Assembly: GCF_021440085.1 (NCBI RefSeq)
Contig: NZ_JAKCPW010000001.1
Coordinates: 124,001 to 188,000, forward strand
From: Dyadobacter sp. CY261
GTDB lineage: Bacteria > Bacteroidota > Bacteroidia > Cytophagales > Spirosomataceae
DNA length: 64,000 nucleotides
Direction: 5' to 3'
Every line of letters begins with the position of its first letter. Position 1 is the stretch's first letter. A program made the position numbers and the translations under genes. Positions 9,426 through 18,061 of this stretch are shown here, piece by piece. The notes below the pieces were generated by a model. The model saw only the letters and a list, made by a program, of their open reading frames with translations. It was not told where the DNA came from and did not search any database.

Positions 9426-10784
9426 ATGGAGGGAAAAAAGGACTATTGGCTCAAATCAGGGTTAATCAATATTATCCAGAATTTTTCGGGCGTTTTATTC
9501 GGCTTTGCGGGTTTCTACTTGTTAGTCAGGATTCTTTCCAAGCATGATTTTGGTGTTTGGACCCTTTTCATTTCAACTACCACGATCCTTGAAGCCATTC
9601 GCAGTGGCCTGCTGCAAAACGCACTCATCAAATACATTTCATCCAGCGATTCAAAAGAGCACCCCGACATTGTGACGGCCTCTTTCGCGATTAATACTGT
9701 CGTTCAGCTGTTTTGCATTGTTTTGATCCTGGTGTTTGCACCTTACCTAAGCCGACTTTGGGAGGCAACCCAGTTGGTGGAAATGATGTACTATTATATC
9801 GCTATTTATTTCCTTTCAGGTTTTCAGGCACAGTTTAACGGAATCGAGCAGGCCCACCTGCGGTTTAGCGGGACTTTTGTCACGACGACTGTACGACAGG
9901 GCATATTTTTCGCGGTTGTTCTCGGTTGCTATCTGTTAGGTTTTTCGGTGGACCTGATTTTTCTGGTGTGGGTACAAATTGTTTGTGCATTAGCTGGTAT
10001 GCTCATTGCGTACAGTCATGCCCGCCCACGGTTGGCACTCTCGGCGAAGATTAGCCGAATATGGGTTGGAAAACTGTTCGGCTACGGGAAATATGCCTTC
10101 GGAACGCTGATCAGCTCATTGCTTTCCAATACAATTGACCAAATGATGATTGGTGCGATGCTGTCGCCGGCAGCATCAGGAGCATTCAATATTGCAGTGC
10201 GGATCACAAACCTCATTGATATACCCGGTAATGCAGTGGCAATTATTGTTTTTCCACAAAGTGCAAAAAGAATGGAGTCGGAGGGAGCGGCAGCGATCAA
10301 ATATTTGTACGAAAAGTCGGTAGGAACTACGCTTGCCCTTGTGGTGCCGGTTGTGATCTTCCTCTATCTTTTTTCTGGTATCGTCATCACGCTCGTCGCA
10401 GGAGAAAAGTACGCCGATTCGATTCCTTTGCTACAAATCACACTGCTGTATTGCCTGCTGATCCCGTATGGCCGACAGTTTGGAACTATCCTGGACTCGA
10501 TCGGAAAGACGCGGATAACTTTTTTCGTAGTCATCGGTACGGCGACGCTTAACCTTTGTCTTAACTACTTTTTTATCCGGCGGTTCGGGGTTGTTGGAGC
10601 GGCATATGCAACCTTGTGCTCGAACATTGTTGGTTTCTTGATTGCACAAGCCATTCTAAAAAAGGAAATTGGTGTGAACCTTTTCAATACGTTTGTCTAT
10701 ATGTATAAGTTTTACCCCGAATTTTTCGGCCAGTATGTCCGTCCGATGTTGAATGCAAAGTCCAAAAAGAGCAGCGGAGAGTAA
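9426..10784 (+). CDS. Wzx-like polysaccharide flippase 2
   Basis: This 452-aa protein has about 12 to 14 membrane segments and the same overall plan as the flippase at 7131, with shared patterns such as the early aromatic-glycine helices and the central FGYGKYAFGTLISS against FHFGKFSVGTTLSS. The two are diverged paralogues. It starts 3 bp after the preceding gene, ending a three-gene unit. Two flippases in one operon may mean that two different lipid-linked units are exported, or that one copy handles a side branch. Confidence 0.85.
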   Translation: MEGKKDYWLKSGLINIIQNFSGVLFGFAGFYLLVRILSKHDFGVWTLFISTTTILEAIRSGLLQNALIKYISSSDSKEHPDIVTASFAINTVVQLFCIVLILVFAPYLSRLWEATQLVEMMYYYIAIYFLSGFQAQFNGIEQAHLRFSGTFVTTTVRQGIFFAVVLGCYLLGFSVDLIFLVWVQIVCALAGMLIAYSHARPRLALSAKISRIWVGKLFGYGKYAFGTLISSLLSNTIDQMMIGAMLSPAASGAFNIAVRITNLIDIPGNAVAIIVFPQSAKRMESEGAAAIKYLYEKSVGTTLALVVPVVIFLYLFSGIVITLVAGEKYADSIPLLQITLLYCLLIPYGRQFGTILDSIGKTRITFFVVIGTATLNLCLNYFFIRRFGVVGAAYATLCSNIVGFLIAQAILKKEIGVNLFNTFVYMYKFYPEFFGQYVRPMLNAKSKKSSGE

Positions 10785-10966
10785 GTAACCGGGAGGCGGA
10801 TTATCCCAACAGAAGGTGCTTTCACCTTCGAATCTGCGGTGATCATCCCAAAGGTGTCATTACAAGAAGTTTACCGTGGGGGATGTATTATAAAATTTTT
10901 TAATTTACGGATTAATTGAAAAACGCGAACCCGATCTGATGTGAATCTATCGAATATCCATTGCTA
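10785..10966. other. Intergenic spacer with small hairpin
   Basis: The 182-bp spacer contains a 7-bp hairpin (gaaggtg 10812-10818, caccttc 10823-10829) without a T run, and an AT-rich stretch near 10885-10920. No gene or clear promoter consensus is seen. Confidence 0.35.
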
Positions 10967-12181
10967 ATGAAACTGAAAGGACATCAGATCTTAATTTTTG
11001 GCTTACCTCGTTTCGACGCACCCATTGAGTCCACCAATTACACGACAGCAAAATTGCTGGCACGTGAAAACGAGGTCTACTATATTGAAAATCCGTTCAC
11101 CCTGCGAGATTTTTTTTGGATGCGAAAATCCGCTGAATATCAGCGGAGAAGACGATATTTCTCGCTGTTAGGTCACTCGATCATTCAAACGGAGATACCG
11201 AATCTGAAAGTAATTGTCCCACCTTTTTTGCTATCGATTAATTTCCTGCCGGAGAACAGATTGTTTCGTGCAGCATTGAAATTGAACGAGCTGCTTATCC
11301 GAACCAAGCTCAAAAGCATTCTAAGAGCCTACAAGATCAGGGACTACATTTTTATCAATTCGTTCAATTTTCACTACCCCACACTCTCCGACGGCCTTGC
11401 ACCCAAGTTGACAGTGTATCATTGCCTGGATCCCATGGTTTTGCCGTTCAATCGCCGTCACGGGATCGTATCGGAGGAAATTCTTGTGAAGGGGAGCGAC
11501 GTTGTCATTTGTAGCAGCAAGCGGCTTTATGAAGAAAAGAAAAAGCAAAACCCGCAAAGTTATTTTGTGGCTAATGCAGCAGACCTCGGTCATAGTAGCA
11601 AAGCGCTGAACGAGGATTTGCCCATATCACCGGTTATCTCCGATCTGAAACGACCGGTGATAGGTTATCTTGGTACGATAGAGCGTCGGATCGACTACGA
11701 TTTACTTAAAGAAGTCATTCTCTCCAACCCGGACAAGAATTTCATTTTTGTGGGACCGGTTTCGAAGGAATTTGTCCCGGAATGGTTTAACACTGCAAAC
11801 AATGTTCACTTTCCTGGTCCCATAGGCTATGACGAGATGCCAGCAGTTATCAAAGGATTCGATGTTGCCTTGATACCATTCAAAAAAGACGAAGTGAGCA
11901 GCAGCATCTTTCCACTTAAATTATTCGAGTATCTTGGAGCTGGCAAGCCGGTTGTTGCGATTGACTTTAATCCGGATTTGAAAGACTTTACTAAAGGTAT
12001 GGTTGCCTTTTGCGAGGATGCTAAAAGCTTTTCGGACGCTATCAATTACGCACTTGAAACGGATAATGATGAGTTAAGGAGAAACCGTGTAAAACTTGCT
12101 GCCGAAAATACTTGGGAAAATCGGGTGCAGGTAATCGCTGACATCATTCATCACCACCTCGAACAGGTTATCGAACCATAA
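10967..12181 (+). CDS. GT4-like glycosyltransferase (group 1), paralogue
   Basis: ATG 10967 gives 404 aa; the TTG six bases upstream is a less likely start. The protein has the GT-B plan, with an N-terminal ILIFGLPRFDAPIES, the central RPVIGYLGTIERRIDYDL and NFIFVGPVSKEF, and the late LKLFEYLGAGKPVVAI carrying the glutamate that contacts the donor ribose in GT4 enzymes. It parallels the enzyme at 1438-2622 throughout. It lies 11 bp upstream of the UbiA-type gene and probably heads that operon. Confidence 0.85.
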   Translation: MKLKGHQILIFGLPRFDAPIESTNYTTAKLLARENEVYYIENPFTLRDFFWMRKSAEYQRRRRYFSLLGHSIIQTEIPNLKVIVPPFLLSINFLPENRLFRAALKLNELLIRTKLKSILRAYKIRDYIFINSFNFHYPTLSDGLAPKLTVYHCLDPMVLPFNRRHGIVSEEILVKGSDVVICSSKRLYEEKKKQNPQSYFVANAADLGHSSKALNEDLPISPVISDLKRPVIGYLGTIERRIDYDLLKEVILSNPDKNFIFVGPVSKEFVPEWFNTANNVHFPGPIGYDEMPAVIKGFDVALIPFKKDEVSSSIFPLKLFEYLGAGKPVVAIDFNPDLKDFTKGMVAFCEDAKSFSDAINYALETDNDELRRNRVKLAAENTWENRVQVIADIIHHHLEQVIEP

Positions 12182-12192
12182 ATAACCTTTCA

Positions 12193-13098
12193 ATGAAAAA
12201 GATCAAAGACTACATTTCATTGTTGCGAATTCACCAGTGGGTAAAAAATACGTTTATTTTTTTACCCGCTTTTTTTGGGTTCCAAATCACAGATGCTGAT
12301 GTTTCCAGGCAGTTGATATTTTGTTTTTTCGCTTTTTCCTTTCTAGCCAGCAGTATATATATATTCAATGATATGCTTGATGTTGAGAGTGATAAACTCC
12401 ACAAGACCAAGCGCAACAGACCCCTGGCTTCCGGTGCGGTATCCAAAGTAGAGGGCATTATATTGATGATCGCTGTCTGCACATTAAGTATTTTAATATT
12501 TATCTTTTTTATTCCGAAGGCCTCCGTTTGGTTTTTTGCGGGCGTCTATTTCGTACAAAACATATTGTACACGATTATCCTGAAACACATATCCTTGATA
12601 GATGTGGTTTTGATATCATTGGGGTTTGTCCTGCGGATAATTATTGGAGGGGCGGCCTCCGGCACCATACTCTCTCATTGGATTATCCTGATGACATTCG
12701 TTTTGGCTTTGTTTCTTGCATTGGCGAAGCGAAGAGACGACGTTTCCAGTTATATGCAAACGGGCGTTAAGGCCCGGAAAAATATTCAGGGTTATAATCT
12801 GATATTCCTGGACGTATCGATTACCATCATGGCGACTGTCGTAATAATATGTTACATTATGTACTGCACGTCCGAGGAAGTTGTTAGCCGCTTGCATCCA
12901 TTCGTTTATTTCACATCGTTGTTTGTTATACTGGGGGTGCTAAGGTATTTGCAACTCACATTTGTTTGGCTGATCAGCGGTAATCCCACTATGGTTTTGT
13001 TGAAGAACCGTTTTTTGCAGGTCGTACTGCTATTATGGATACTCTCTTTTGCTGCCTTGATTTATTTCAAAGATTTCTTTAGCCAACTTTTCCTATGA
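12193..13098 (+). CDS. UbiA-family polyprenyl-phosphate phosphoribosyltransferase (DPPR synthase type)
   Basis: The 301-aa integral membrane protein has eight or nine helices and the first UbiA aspartate motif N59-D60-x2-D63-x3-D67-x2-H70, followed by RNRPLASG. The second conserved segment ends with LAKRRDDV. This form is characteristic of decaprenyl-phosphate 5-phosphoribosyltransferases (mycobacterial Rv3806c type), which transfer phosphoribose from PRPP to a polyprenyl phosphate at the inner membrane. Its stop overlaps the next start as ATGA. A HAD phosphatase two genes downstream could remove the 5-phosphate. The exact polyprenyl acceptor is unknown. Confidence 0.85.
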   Translation: MKKIKDYISLLRIHQWVKNTFIFLPAFFGFQITDADVSRQLIFCFFAFSFLASSIYIFNDMLDVESDKLHKTKRNRPLASGAVSKVEGIILMIAVCTLSILIFIFFIPKASVWFFAGVYFVQNILYTIILKHISLIDVVLISLGFVLRIIIGGAASGTILSHWIILMTFVLALFLALAKRRDDVSSYMQTGVKARKNIQGYNLIFLDVSITIMATVVIICYIMYCTSEEVVSRLHPFVYFTSLFVILGVLRYLQLTFVWLISGNPTMVLLKNRFLQVVLLLWILSFAALIYFKDFFSQLFL

Positions 13099-14801
13099 GC
13101 AAAAGGTTTACTAACCTTACCTATCTGACTGGTTATGTACTCACTGCGGAAGTTGCGTTAACACTTGTTATTTCGACGGTATGTTTCGCTTTGGGGATAG
13201 TTATGTCCGCCTGGCAGTTTCCGGTTGCGTTTGCATGCGCAGGGTTGCTGGCTTTTCCAATTGCAAAGCTGCATGAAAACTCGTTAGCGTTATTTGTTGC
13301 ATCGCTTCTGACAAGTGGATTCCTGATTATACTATCCATTCTTGTGGCTGGACTTTTCTATGATGTGTCTTACGATGGGCAAGCTTACCACCAGGAAACC
13401 CTGATCCAGCTTAGAAATGGATGGAACCCATTTTACGAAAAGCTTTCGGATTCCGTGAACCAAAGCTTGTATATAAATCATTATGCAAAAGCAGGTGAAT
13501 TTGTTGCTGCATCGATTTATGTGCTGATGGGTTCCATTGAATCTGGAAAAGCCGTCAATCTTATTATGTTGCTCGCTGCCTTTTGCCTGACCTCATCGAC
13601 GTTGTCCCGGGTTGTTACAATTGGGGTGGTCAAGACGACGGTAGTTTCCGCATTCATTTGCTTGAGTCCAATATGCGTCAACCAACTTTTGACCTATTAT
13701 GTGGACGGGTTGATCGCAAGTTCCTTCGTATGTTTGTTTTGCTGTTTTGCGCTTATAGTCGTGGCGCCCAATCGTTATAATTTAGTGTTGCTGGGTCTGG
13801 TACAACTAATTATGGGCAATATTAAATTCTCGTCGCTCGTCTATTGTGTTCTTTTCGGGGGTATATTCCTGGTTTGGCTTTTCTTTTTTAACAGGCGACA
13901 ACTGCTCGCGGTTTTCAACACGTTCGCTGTTGCAGCAATCTTTACGGTATTTCTGGTAGGCTTTAACCCGTACGTAATTAACACCACCAAATACGGTCAT
14001 CCGCTATATCCCGTAATGGGGGCAAAAAAAGCCGACATTTTTACATATAACTATCCGAAAGGATTCGAGCATAAAGGCGCATTCGATAAGTTTTTTTCAT
14101 CGTTGTTTGCTCATACCAGTAATCCAACGCTCACCAATGGTGGGAAAGTCGAATTAAAAATACCTTTCACTTTCAATAGGGCAGACATTGTAAATGCGCC
14201 CAAAGTTGACCCCAGGATAGGCGGTTTAGGGCCCTTGTTTAGCGGTATTTTATTGGTTTCTTTTATTTTGCTTTTTATCTACATCGGCAAGCGTGGCCTG
14301 GATCGCAATGCCCTGTTCGTTTTGTATTGGGGAGTATGCCTGATGTTGTCAGCAATCTTACTTCCGGAATCCTGGTGGGCAAGATATATACCCCAATTGT
14401 GGCTTCTGCCGAGCCTGATTCTGTTGTTGTATGAAGCACAGCCTTTCAAATCTGCCCGCCTGCCGGCCATTGTCTTGTATGTAGCGATGTTGATTAATAT
14501 ATCATTTTCCGCGACTAATTTTGCCTGGAATTTCCTGATATCAAAAGTGGTGGACTATCAGATGGACACCTTAGCCGAATCGCCTAAGCCAGTTATCGTT
14601 CAATGGGGGAGTGCAGCGGCAAACCGGATTCGTTTTCAGGAAAGGGGTATTACCTACTCCGAGGAAAACTTAGATGGCAAATCCACAGAAAACATTATCC
14701 GTTCGGATTCCAAGTTTTTATTGCCCGAAACGCAAAGACCTTTAAAAGAGAAACCTATATGGGTAGTATGGGGGGAGAAGTTCGTGACAGCAGAAAAGTA
14801 A
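13095..14801 (+). CDS. GT-C-like multi-pass membrane protein, putative polyprenyl-phosphate-sugar-dependent transferase
   Basis: The 568-aa protein has about eleven hydrophobic segments and a soluble C-terminal tail of about 90 residues. After the third helix the first large loop contains D94-G-Q-A-Y-H-Q-E101. An acidic residue at this position is typical of GT-C enzymes, which use polyprenyl-phosphate sugars at the outer face of the membrane. No Pfam family is evident to me by eye. It starts inside the stop of the UbiA gene and overlaps the HAD gene, so it belongs to the same functional unit. GT-C is inference from topology and context. Confidence 0.6.
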   Translation: MSKRFTNLTYLTGYVLTAEVALTLVISTVCFALGIVMSAWQFPVAFACAGLLAFPIAKLHENSLALFVASLLTSGFLIILSILVAGLFYDVSYDGQAYHQETLIQLRNGWNPFYEKLSDSVNQSLYINHYAKAGEFVAASIYVLMGSIESGKAVNLIMLLAAFCLTSSTLSRVVTIGVVKTTVVSAFICLSPICVNQLLTYYVDGLIASSFVCLFCCFALIVVAPNRYNLVLLGLVQLIMGNIKFSSLVYCVLFGGIFLVWLFFFNRRQLLAVFNTFAVAAIFTVFLVGFNPYVINTTKYGHPLYPVMGAKKADIFTYNYPKGFEHKGAFDKFFSSLFAHTSNPTLTNGGKVELKIPFTFNRADIVNAPKVDPRIGGLGPLFSGILLVSFILLFIYIGKRGLDRNALFVLYWGVCLMLSAILLPESWWARYIPQLWLLPSLILLLYEAQPFKSARLPAIVLYVAMLINISFSATNFAWNFLISKVVDYQMDTLAESPKPVIVQWGSAAANRIRFQERGITYSEENLDGKSTENIIRSDSKFLLPETQRPLKEKPIWVVWGEKFVTAEK

Positions 14802-15382
14802 TTGCCGTCTTTGATTTCGACGGGACAATTACAAACAGAGATAGCTTTTTTCTCTTCCTGTGGTATTCGCAGGGGCTCATGTCTTTGCTGTTGAAATCGA
14901 TCTTATCGATTCCCACCCTGACTTTGTACGCAACCAAAGCAATGCCAAATTACCAGGCGAAGGAGCGAATATTCTCAATCTTTTTCGGCAACCTCGAAAT
15001 GGAAAAATTCGAGCGCTGTTGCGAATCCTTTCGCAGCATTTTGAATTCTGTAATAAAACCTAATGCCATTCAAAAAATAAAATGGCATCAGGAAATGGGA
15101 CATGAAGTGGTCATACTCAGCGCGTCGGCCGAAAACTGGATTATCCCATGGGCGAAGGGAAATGGGATTTATATCGTCTTGGCTACCCAATTGCAGGTGA
15201 AAGACAGTCGATTGACAGGAAAATTTAAATCCAGGAATTGTTACGGTGCCGAGAAGGTTGCACGGCTTCTTAACCATTTTCCCGGAAGGCAGAATTATGA
15301 GCTTTACGCATATGGTGACAGCCGTGGAGACAAAGAACTATTAGAAATAGCAGATCATAGTTTTTACAGAAAGTTTATGTAA
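14759..15382 (+). CDS. HAD-IB family phosphatase
   Basis: I choose ATG 14759 (207 aa); ATG 14768 is equally possible, while the frame extending to 14603 is an overlap artefact. HAD motif I is VFDFDGTIT with Asp19 and Asp21, motif II is VVILSASAE, and motif IV is YGDSRGDKELL. A helical cap lies between motifs I and II, as in HAD-IB enzymes related to phosphoserine phosphatase. It overlaps the GT-C-like gene by 43 bp. Some bacteria carry HAD-IB and UbiA domains fused in one protein, which supports a role in dephosphorylating polyprenyl-phosphoryl-phosphoribose. Confidence 0.8.
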   Translation: MGSMGGEVRDSRKVIAVFDFDGTITNRDSFFLFLWYSQGLMSLLLKSILSIPTLTLYATKAMPNYQAKERIFSIFFGNLEMEKFERCCESFRSILNSVIKPNAIQKIKWHQEMGHEVVILSASAENWIIPWAKGNGIYIVLATQLQVKDSRLTGKFKSRNCYGAEKVARLLNHFPGRQNYELYAYGDSRGDKELLEIADHSFYRKFM

Positions 15383-15467
15383 CCGGGAGCTGCTTCCAAT
15401 AGTCGTTTGTGATATTGGCTTGTCTAAGATTCAGCAAGTTGAAATGGAAAGTGCTTGACTCTATCAG

Positions 15468-16325
15468 TTAATTGAGTGTTTTCACTTGATGTTTAAATCG
15501 CTTAACGAATGCATTGAAGATACTGCCATCGTCCATTAATCTTCTCGGCGAAGTGAATACGATCGCTTTTTGAGACGCGACCCGCCGGAGTTTTCCCACG
15601 GACATCAGATTCACGGCCATTTTGCCATCTTCACTTTCGTTTTGAAAATCTGCCCCCTTAGCATTGGCATAAATACGTTTGTTGTTTATCTTAAAACCGC
15701 CCGTCTCTAAGCCGTTTTTTGTTTCAAAACCCATATTATAACCGTAGACATTGATGTACTCTTTGTTCTGACGCGTCCGCATACCGACCGCAATTTCACC
15801 CAAAAGCTCATAGACGGCCAAACCGAAGCGACTCTGACCTTTCGGAGGCACAAATGAATGTCTGCCATAAACACAGGAAACATTCGGATCTTTCATTAAT
15901 GGCTCAACCATTAAGTCGATCCAGTCGGGGGGATACAGTGTATCGGAATCTGCACATAGAAAGTATTTTCCCCGGGCTTTTTCCAGACCCATTTGCCGAG
16001 CAAACTGTGTTCCCTGAATTGTCTGAATGAATGTTTTCACACCAAGCGTGTCCAGAATTCCCCGCGTACTATCCGTCGAATTGTTGTCGATCACAATGAT
16101 TTCCGTGCGGTGTTTGGTATTGTTGCTCGCAAGGGACGACAGCATTCTAAAGATGTTGTTTTCTTCATTCCAGGCAGGTATTGCAACAGTGATTTCAGGA
16201 TCGCTTACATTAAAATGGGCGAGGCGCTCTCGAAGTTGCGTTACCTCGGTCTGGGAAAGTTCAGCAAATTTGCGATCATTAAATAAGTGAGGCGTAGACC
16301 ACTTAGGAAGTCCGAAAAAATTCAT
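15468..16325 (-). CDS. Family 2 glycosyltransferase
   Basis: I choose ATG 16325 (285 aa, MNFFGLPKWST). An upstream start at 16379 would add a hydrophobic stretch with no obvious match. The GT-A core shows VAIPAWNEENNIFRML, IIVIDNNSTDST and the DxD-like CADSDTLYPPDW. The motif GRHSFVPP and the Lys/Arg-rich end suggest a membrane-associated enzyme. It is convergent with the HAD gene and has no neighbour on its own strand, so it is a single-gene unit. Confidence 0.82.
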   Translation of the reverse strand: MNFFGLPKWSTPHLFNDRKFAELSQTEVTQLRERLAHFNVSDPEITVAIPAWNEENNIFRMLSSLASNNTKHRTEIIVIDNNSTDSTRGILDTLGVKTFIQTIQGTQFARQMGLEKARGKYFLCADSDTLYPPDWIDLMVEPLMKDPNVSCVYGRHSFVPPKGQSRFGLAVYELLGEIAVGMRTRQNKEYINVYGYNMGFETKNGLETGGFKINNKRIYANAKGADFQNESEDGKMAVNLMSVGKLRRVASQKAIVFTSPRRLMDDGSIFNAFVKRFKHQVKTLN

Positions 16326-16637
16326 AATCTCAGAAATAGCAGGGAAAACGAAAAGTAACAAAGTTCCTCCTGAACCCACCGCCCTACTTAAATCCGAAAC
16401 TGGGTAATTGGCCTGGTTTTGTAATTTTCAGCAGGCCAGGATTTTAACCCGAGACAGATCGATGTATGGTATGCATTGAGCTTAGAGTATGGCTAAATTT
16501 AAGTTTTTTTTGTGGATTGAAGCGTATGTGTACAAAATAGTTTTACAAAACTGATCTGTTACAGAATGGATATTCAGAACAGCTAGCTCAACCGTAAAGT
16601 CAATTATAGATCCACAGCAGGCCAAAAAAAAATTTCG

Positions 16638-16660
16638 GCGCTCTGATTCGGAGCGCTTTT
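16638..16660. terminator. Hairpin with flanking A and T runs
   Basis: The arms gcgctc (16638-16643) and gagcgc (16651-16656) are flanked by an A-rich run on the left and TTTT on the right, giving a small bidirectional terminator-like element. No plus-strand gene ends nearby, so on that strand it may protect the FkbM gene from read-through. Confidence 0.45.
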
Positions 16661-16664
16661 GATG

Positions 16665-16695
16665 TTGGATTTATATTGGCGACTACCTATATTTG
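16665..16695 (+). promoter_or_regulatory. Possible Bacteroidota promoter for the FkbM gene
   Basis: TATATTTG at 16688-16695 fits the -7 consensus TAnnTTTG, and TTGG at 16665-16668 lies 19 bp upstream at the -33 position. The element places transcription start close to ATG 16712, which supports that start over the upstream TTG at 16676. Confidence 0.35.
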
Positions 16696-16711
16696 GGAGA
16701 ACTACTACGAC

Positions 16712-17461
16712 ATGGCCACTACTAAAAACTCTCTTAAATATCTCCTGCAGCGGATATTTGGTTTTCGGAACTATCTATACTGCTTTTCATTGTATAAAAT
16801 TCGGACGCTGGCAAGCGATGAGAATGAGAAAGTTATCTTCCGCTTTTTAGAGCTGGTCCCGGAAGATTCCATTATACTGGATATCGGAGCCAATTTGGGC
16901 TTCATCAGTTTCCATCTGGCCCAGCGGCGTGGCTGTCAAGTATTGGCGTTTGAGCCCATGCCCGATAACATCGCTACCATTAATCGCGTTATCGCGTCCC
17001 AAAAGCTGACCAACGTTACTTTATGTCCGATTGCGTTGGGGGACAGCGAGGGAAGTTTAACAATGGTTATGCCCCTGAATGGTAAAATTCCTATGCAAGG
17101 ACTTAGCCACGTAGCCCAGGAATCGGACCTCTCAAGTGGGTTGACTTTTACAGTTCCTGTTAAGAGGCTGGACGATTTGCCGGAAATCAATAACGCCTCG
17201 AAGCGGGTAGGAGGGATTAAGATCGATGTGGAAGATTACGAATACTTTGTGCTAAAAGGAGGCAACGCCCTTCTGGAACGTGATCACCCTGTGATTTGTA
17301 TCGAGCTTTGGGAGAATGAAAACCGTCCCAAAGTTTTGAATTACCTGACAGGTCTCGGCTATGTTCCTCACATACTCGACAACAACCAGCTGCGCCCGTT
17401 TACTGACATGAATGAAAAGATCAATACAAACAACTTCATTTGTATAGCGACAAACGCTTAA
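16712..17461 (+). CDS. FkbM family SAM-dependent methyltransferase
   Basis: ATG 16712 gives 249 aa. A longer frame begins at TTG 16676 and carries a near repeat of the same first residues (MATTY against MATTK), but a promoter-like element lies inside that extension. The SAM-binding strand and loop is ILDIGANLGFISFHLA, with the acidic end VLAFEPMPDN, then the FkbM-typical IKIDVEDYEYFVLKGG. Such enzymes O-methylate sugars, and in this cluster the target is likely a sugar of the polysaccharide. It is monocistronic, with convergent neighbours downstream. Confidence 0.85.
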   Translation: MATTKNSLKYLLQRIFGFRNYLYCFSLYKIRTLASDENEKVIFRFLELVPEDSIILDIGANLGFISFHLAQRRGCQVLAFEPMPDNIATINRVIASQKLTNVTLCPIALGDSEGSLTMVMPLNGKIPMQGLSHVAQESDLSSGLTFTVPVKRLDDLPEINNASKRVGGIKIDVEDYEYFVLKGGNALLERDHPVICIELWENENRPKVLNYLTGLGYVPHILDNNQLRPFTDMNEKINTNNFICIATNA

Positions 17462-17492
17462 CAATGTCCCATTGAACGACGTTGACAATGCG

Positions 17493-18059
17493 TCATTCGA
17501 TCAGGTTAAACGTGCAGATAAAGCTGTTTAGGCCTGTGTCGGGATCGTGCTCGTAGGCAAATTCATCGGAAGCTTTGGTCATGATCAACAGCCCGAAATG
17601 CTCGCTGGTATCGGATAGCAGGGCAGGCATTTCCATTTCGGCGAGCGCTTCTATAAAAAAAGTAGCCTTGCCCGATTCGTCGGTGCGCACGCATAGCGAG
17701 TCCATTCCATTGTGGTAGATCGGGAAGCCCATGGGCCTCACCAGTTTTTCGAGTGGCCACATAATCTTCTTTTTGTCCTGACCCACCAGCATCAATGGTG
17801 TACCGTAATCCTCTTTTTTAAGTACAACCATTTTCGGCGAAACGCCGATCTTAAGCACAGATTGCCTTTCCCCGGAGTGCTTAACGGCATTGGTAAGCAA
17901 TTCCATGATCACCCACTTGATTTTGGCAAGTAAGGCATCGTCCGCCCGAGATGAACCGGCTTTATTCCGGATATGGGTCAGGCACACGTTCAATGTACCT
18001 GGAATACCCTCCCGGTTGCAATCGAAAACTATTTTGATCTGATCCGAAAATTCCTTCAT
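17493..18059 (-). CDS. RsbW-like anti-sigma/GHKL ATPase domain protein
   Basis: The 188-aa protein contains an HATPase_c_2-type fold with the N box MELLTNAVKHSGE. A clear second glycine box is not visible by eye, so ATP binding is probable rather than certain. It starts 2 bp after the STAS gene in a four-gene minus-strand operon. In partner switching such a kinase binds and phosphorylates the STAS protein or sequesters a partner. The partner here could be a sigma factor or an enzyme of the surrounding locus; none is encoded next to it. Confidence 0.72.
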   Translation of the reverse strand: MKEFSDQIKIVFDCNREGIPGTLNVCLTHIRNKAGSSRADDALLAKIKWVIMELLTNAVKHSGERQSVLKIGVSPKMVVLKKEDYGTPLMLVGQDKKKIMWPLEKLVRPMGFPIYHNGMDSLCVRTDESGKATFFIEALAEMEMPALLSDTSEHFGLLIMTKASDEFAYEHDPDTGLNSFICTFNLIE

Positions 18060-18061
18060 AA

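Larger units (their letters stand above)
16326..16711. other. Intergenic region, divergent promoters
   Basis: The 386-bp space lies between the minus-strand GT2 gene and the FkbM gene. It is AT-rich and contains a hairpin at 16638-16656 and one promoter-like element at 16688-16695. No reading frame with a recognisable product is seen in it. Confidence 0.4.

Noticed and set aside
14603-14758. N-terminal extension of the HAD phosphatase frame
   Set aside because: It overlaps the GT-C-like gene by 200 bp and adds no HAD-like sequence; ATG 14759 fits the HAD start.
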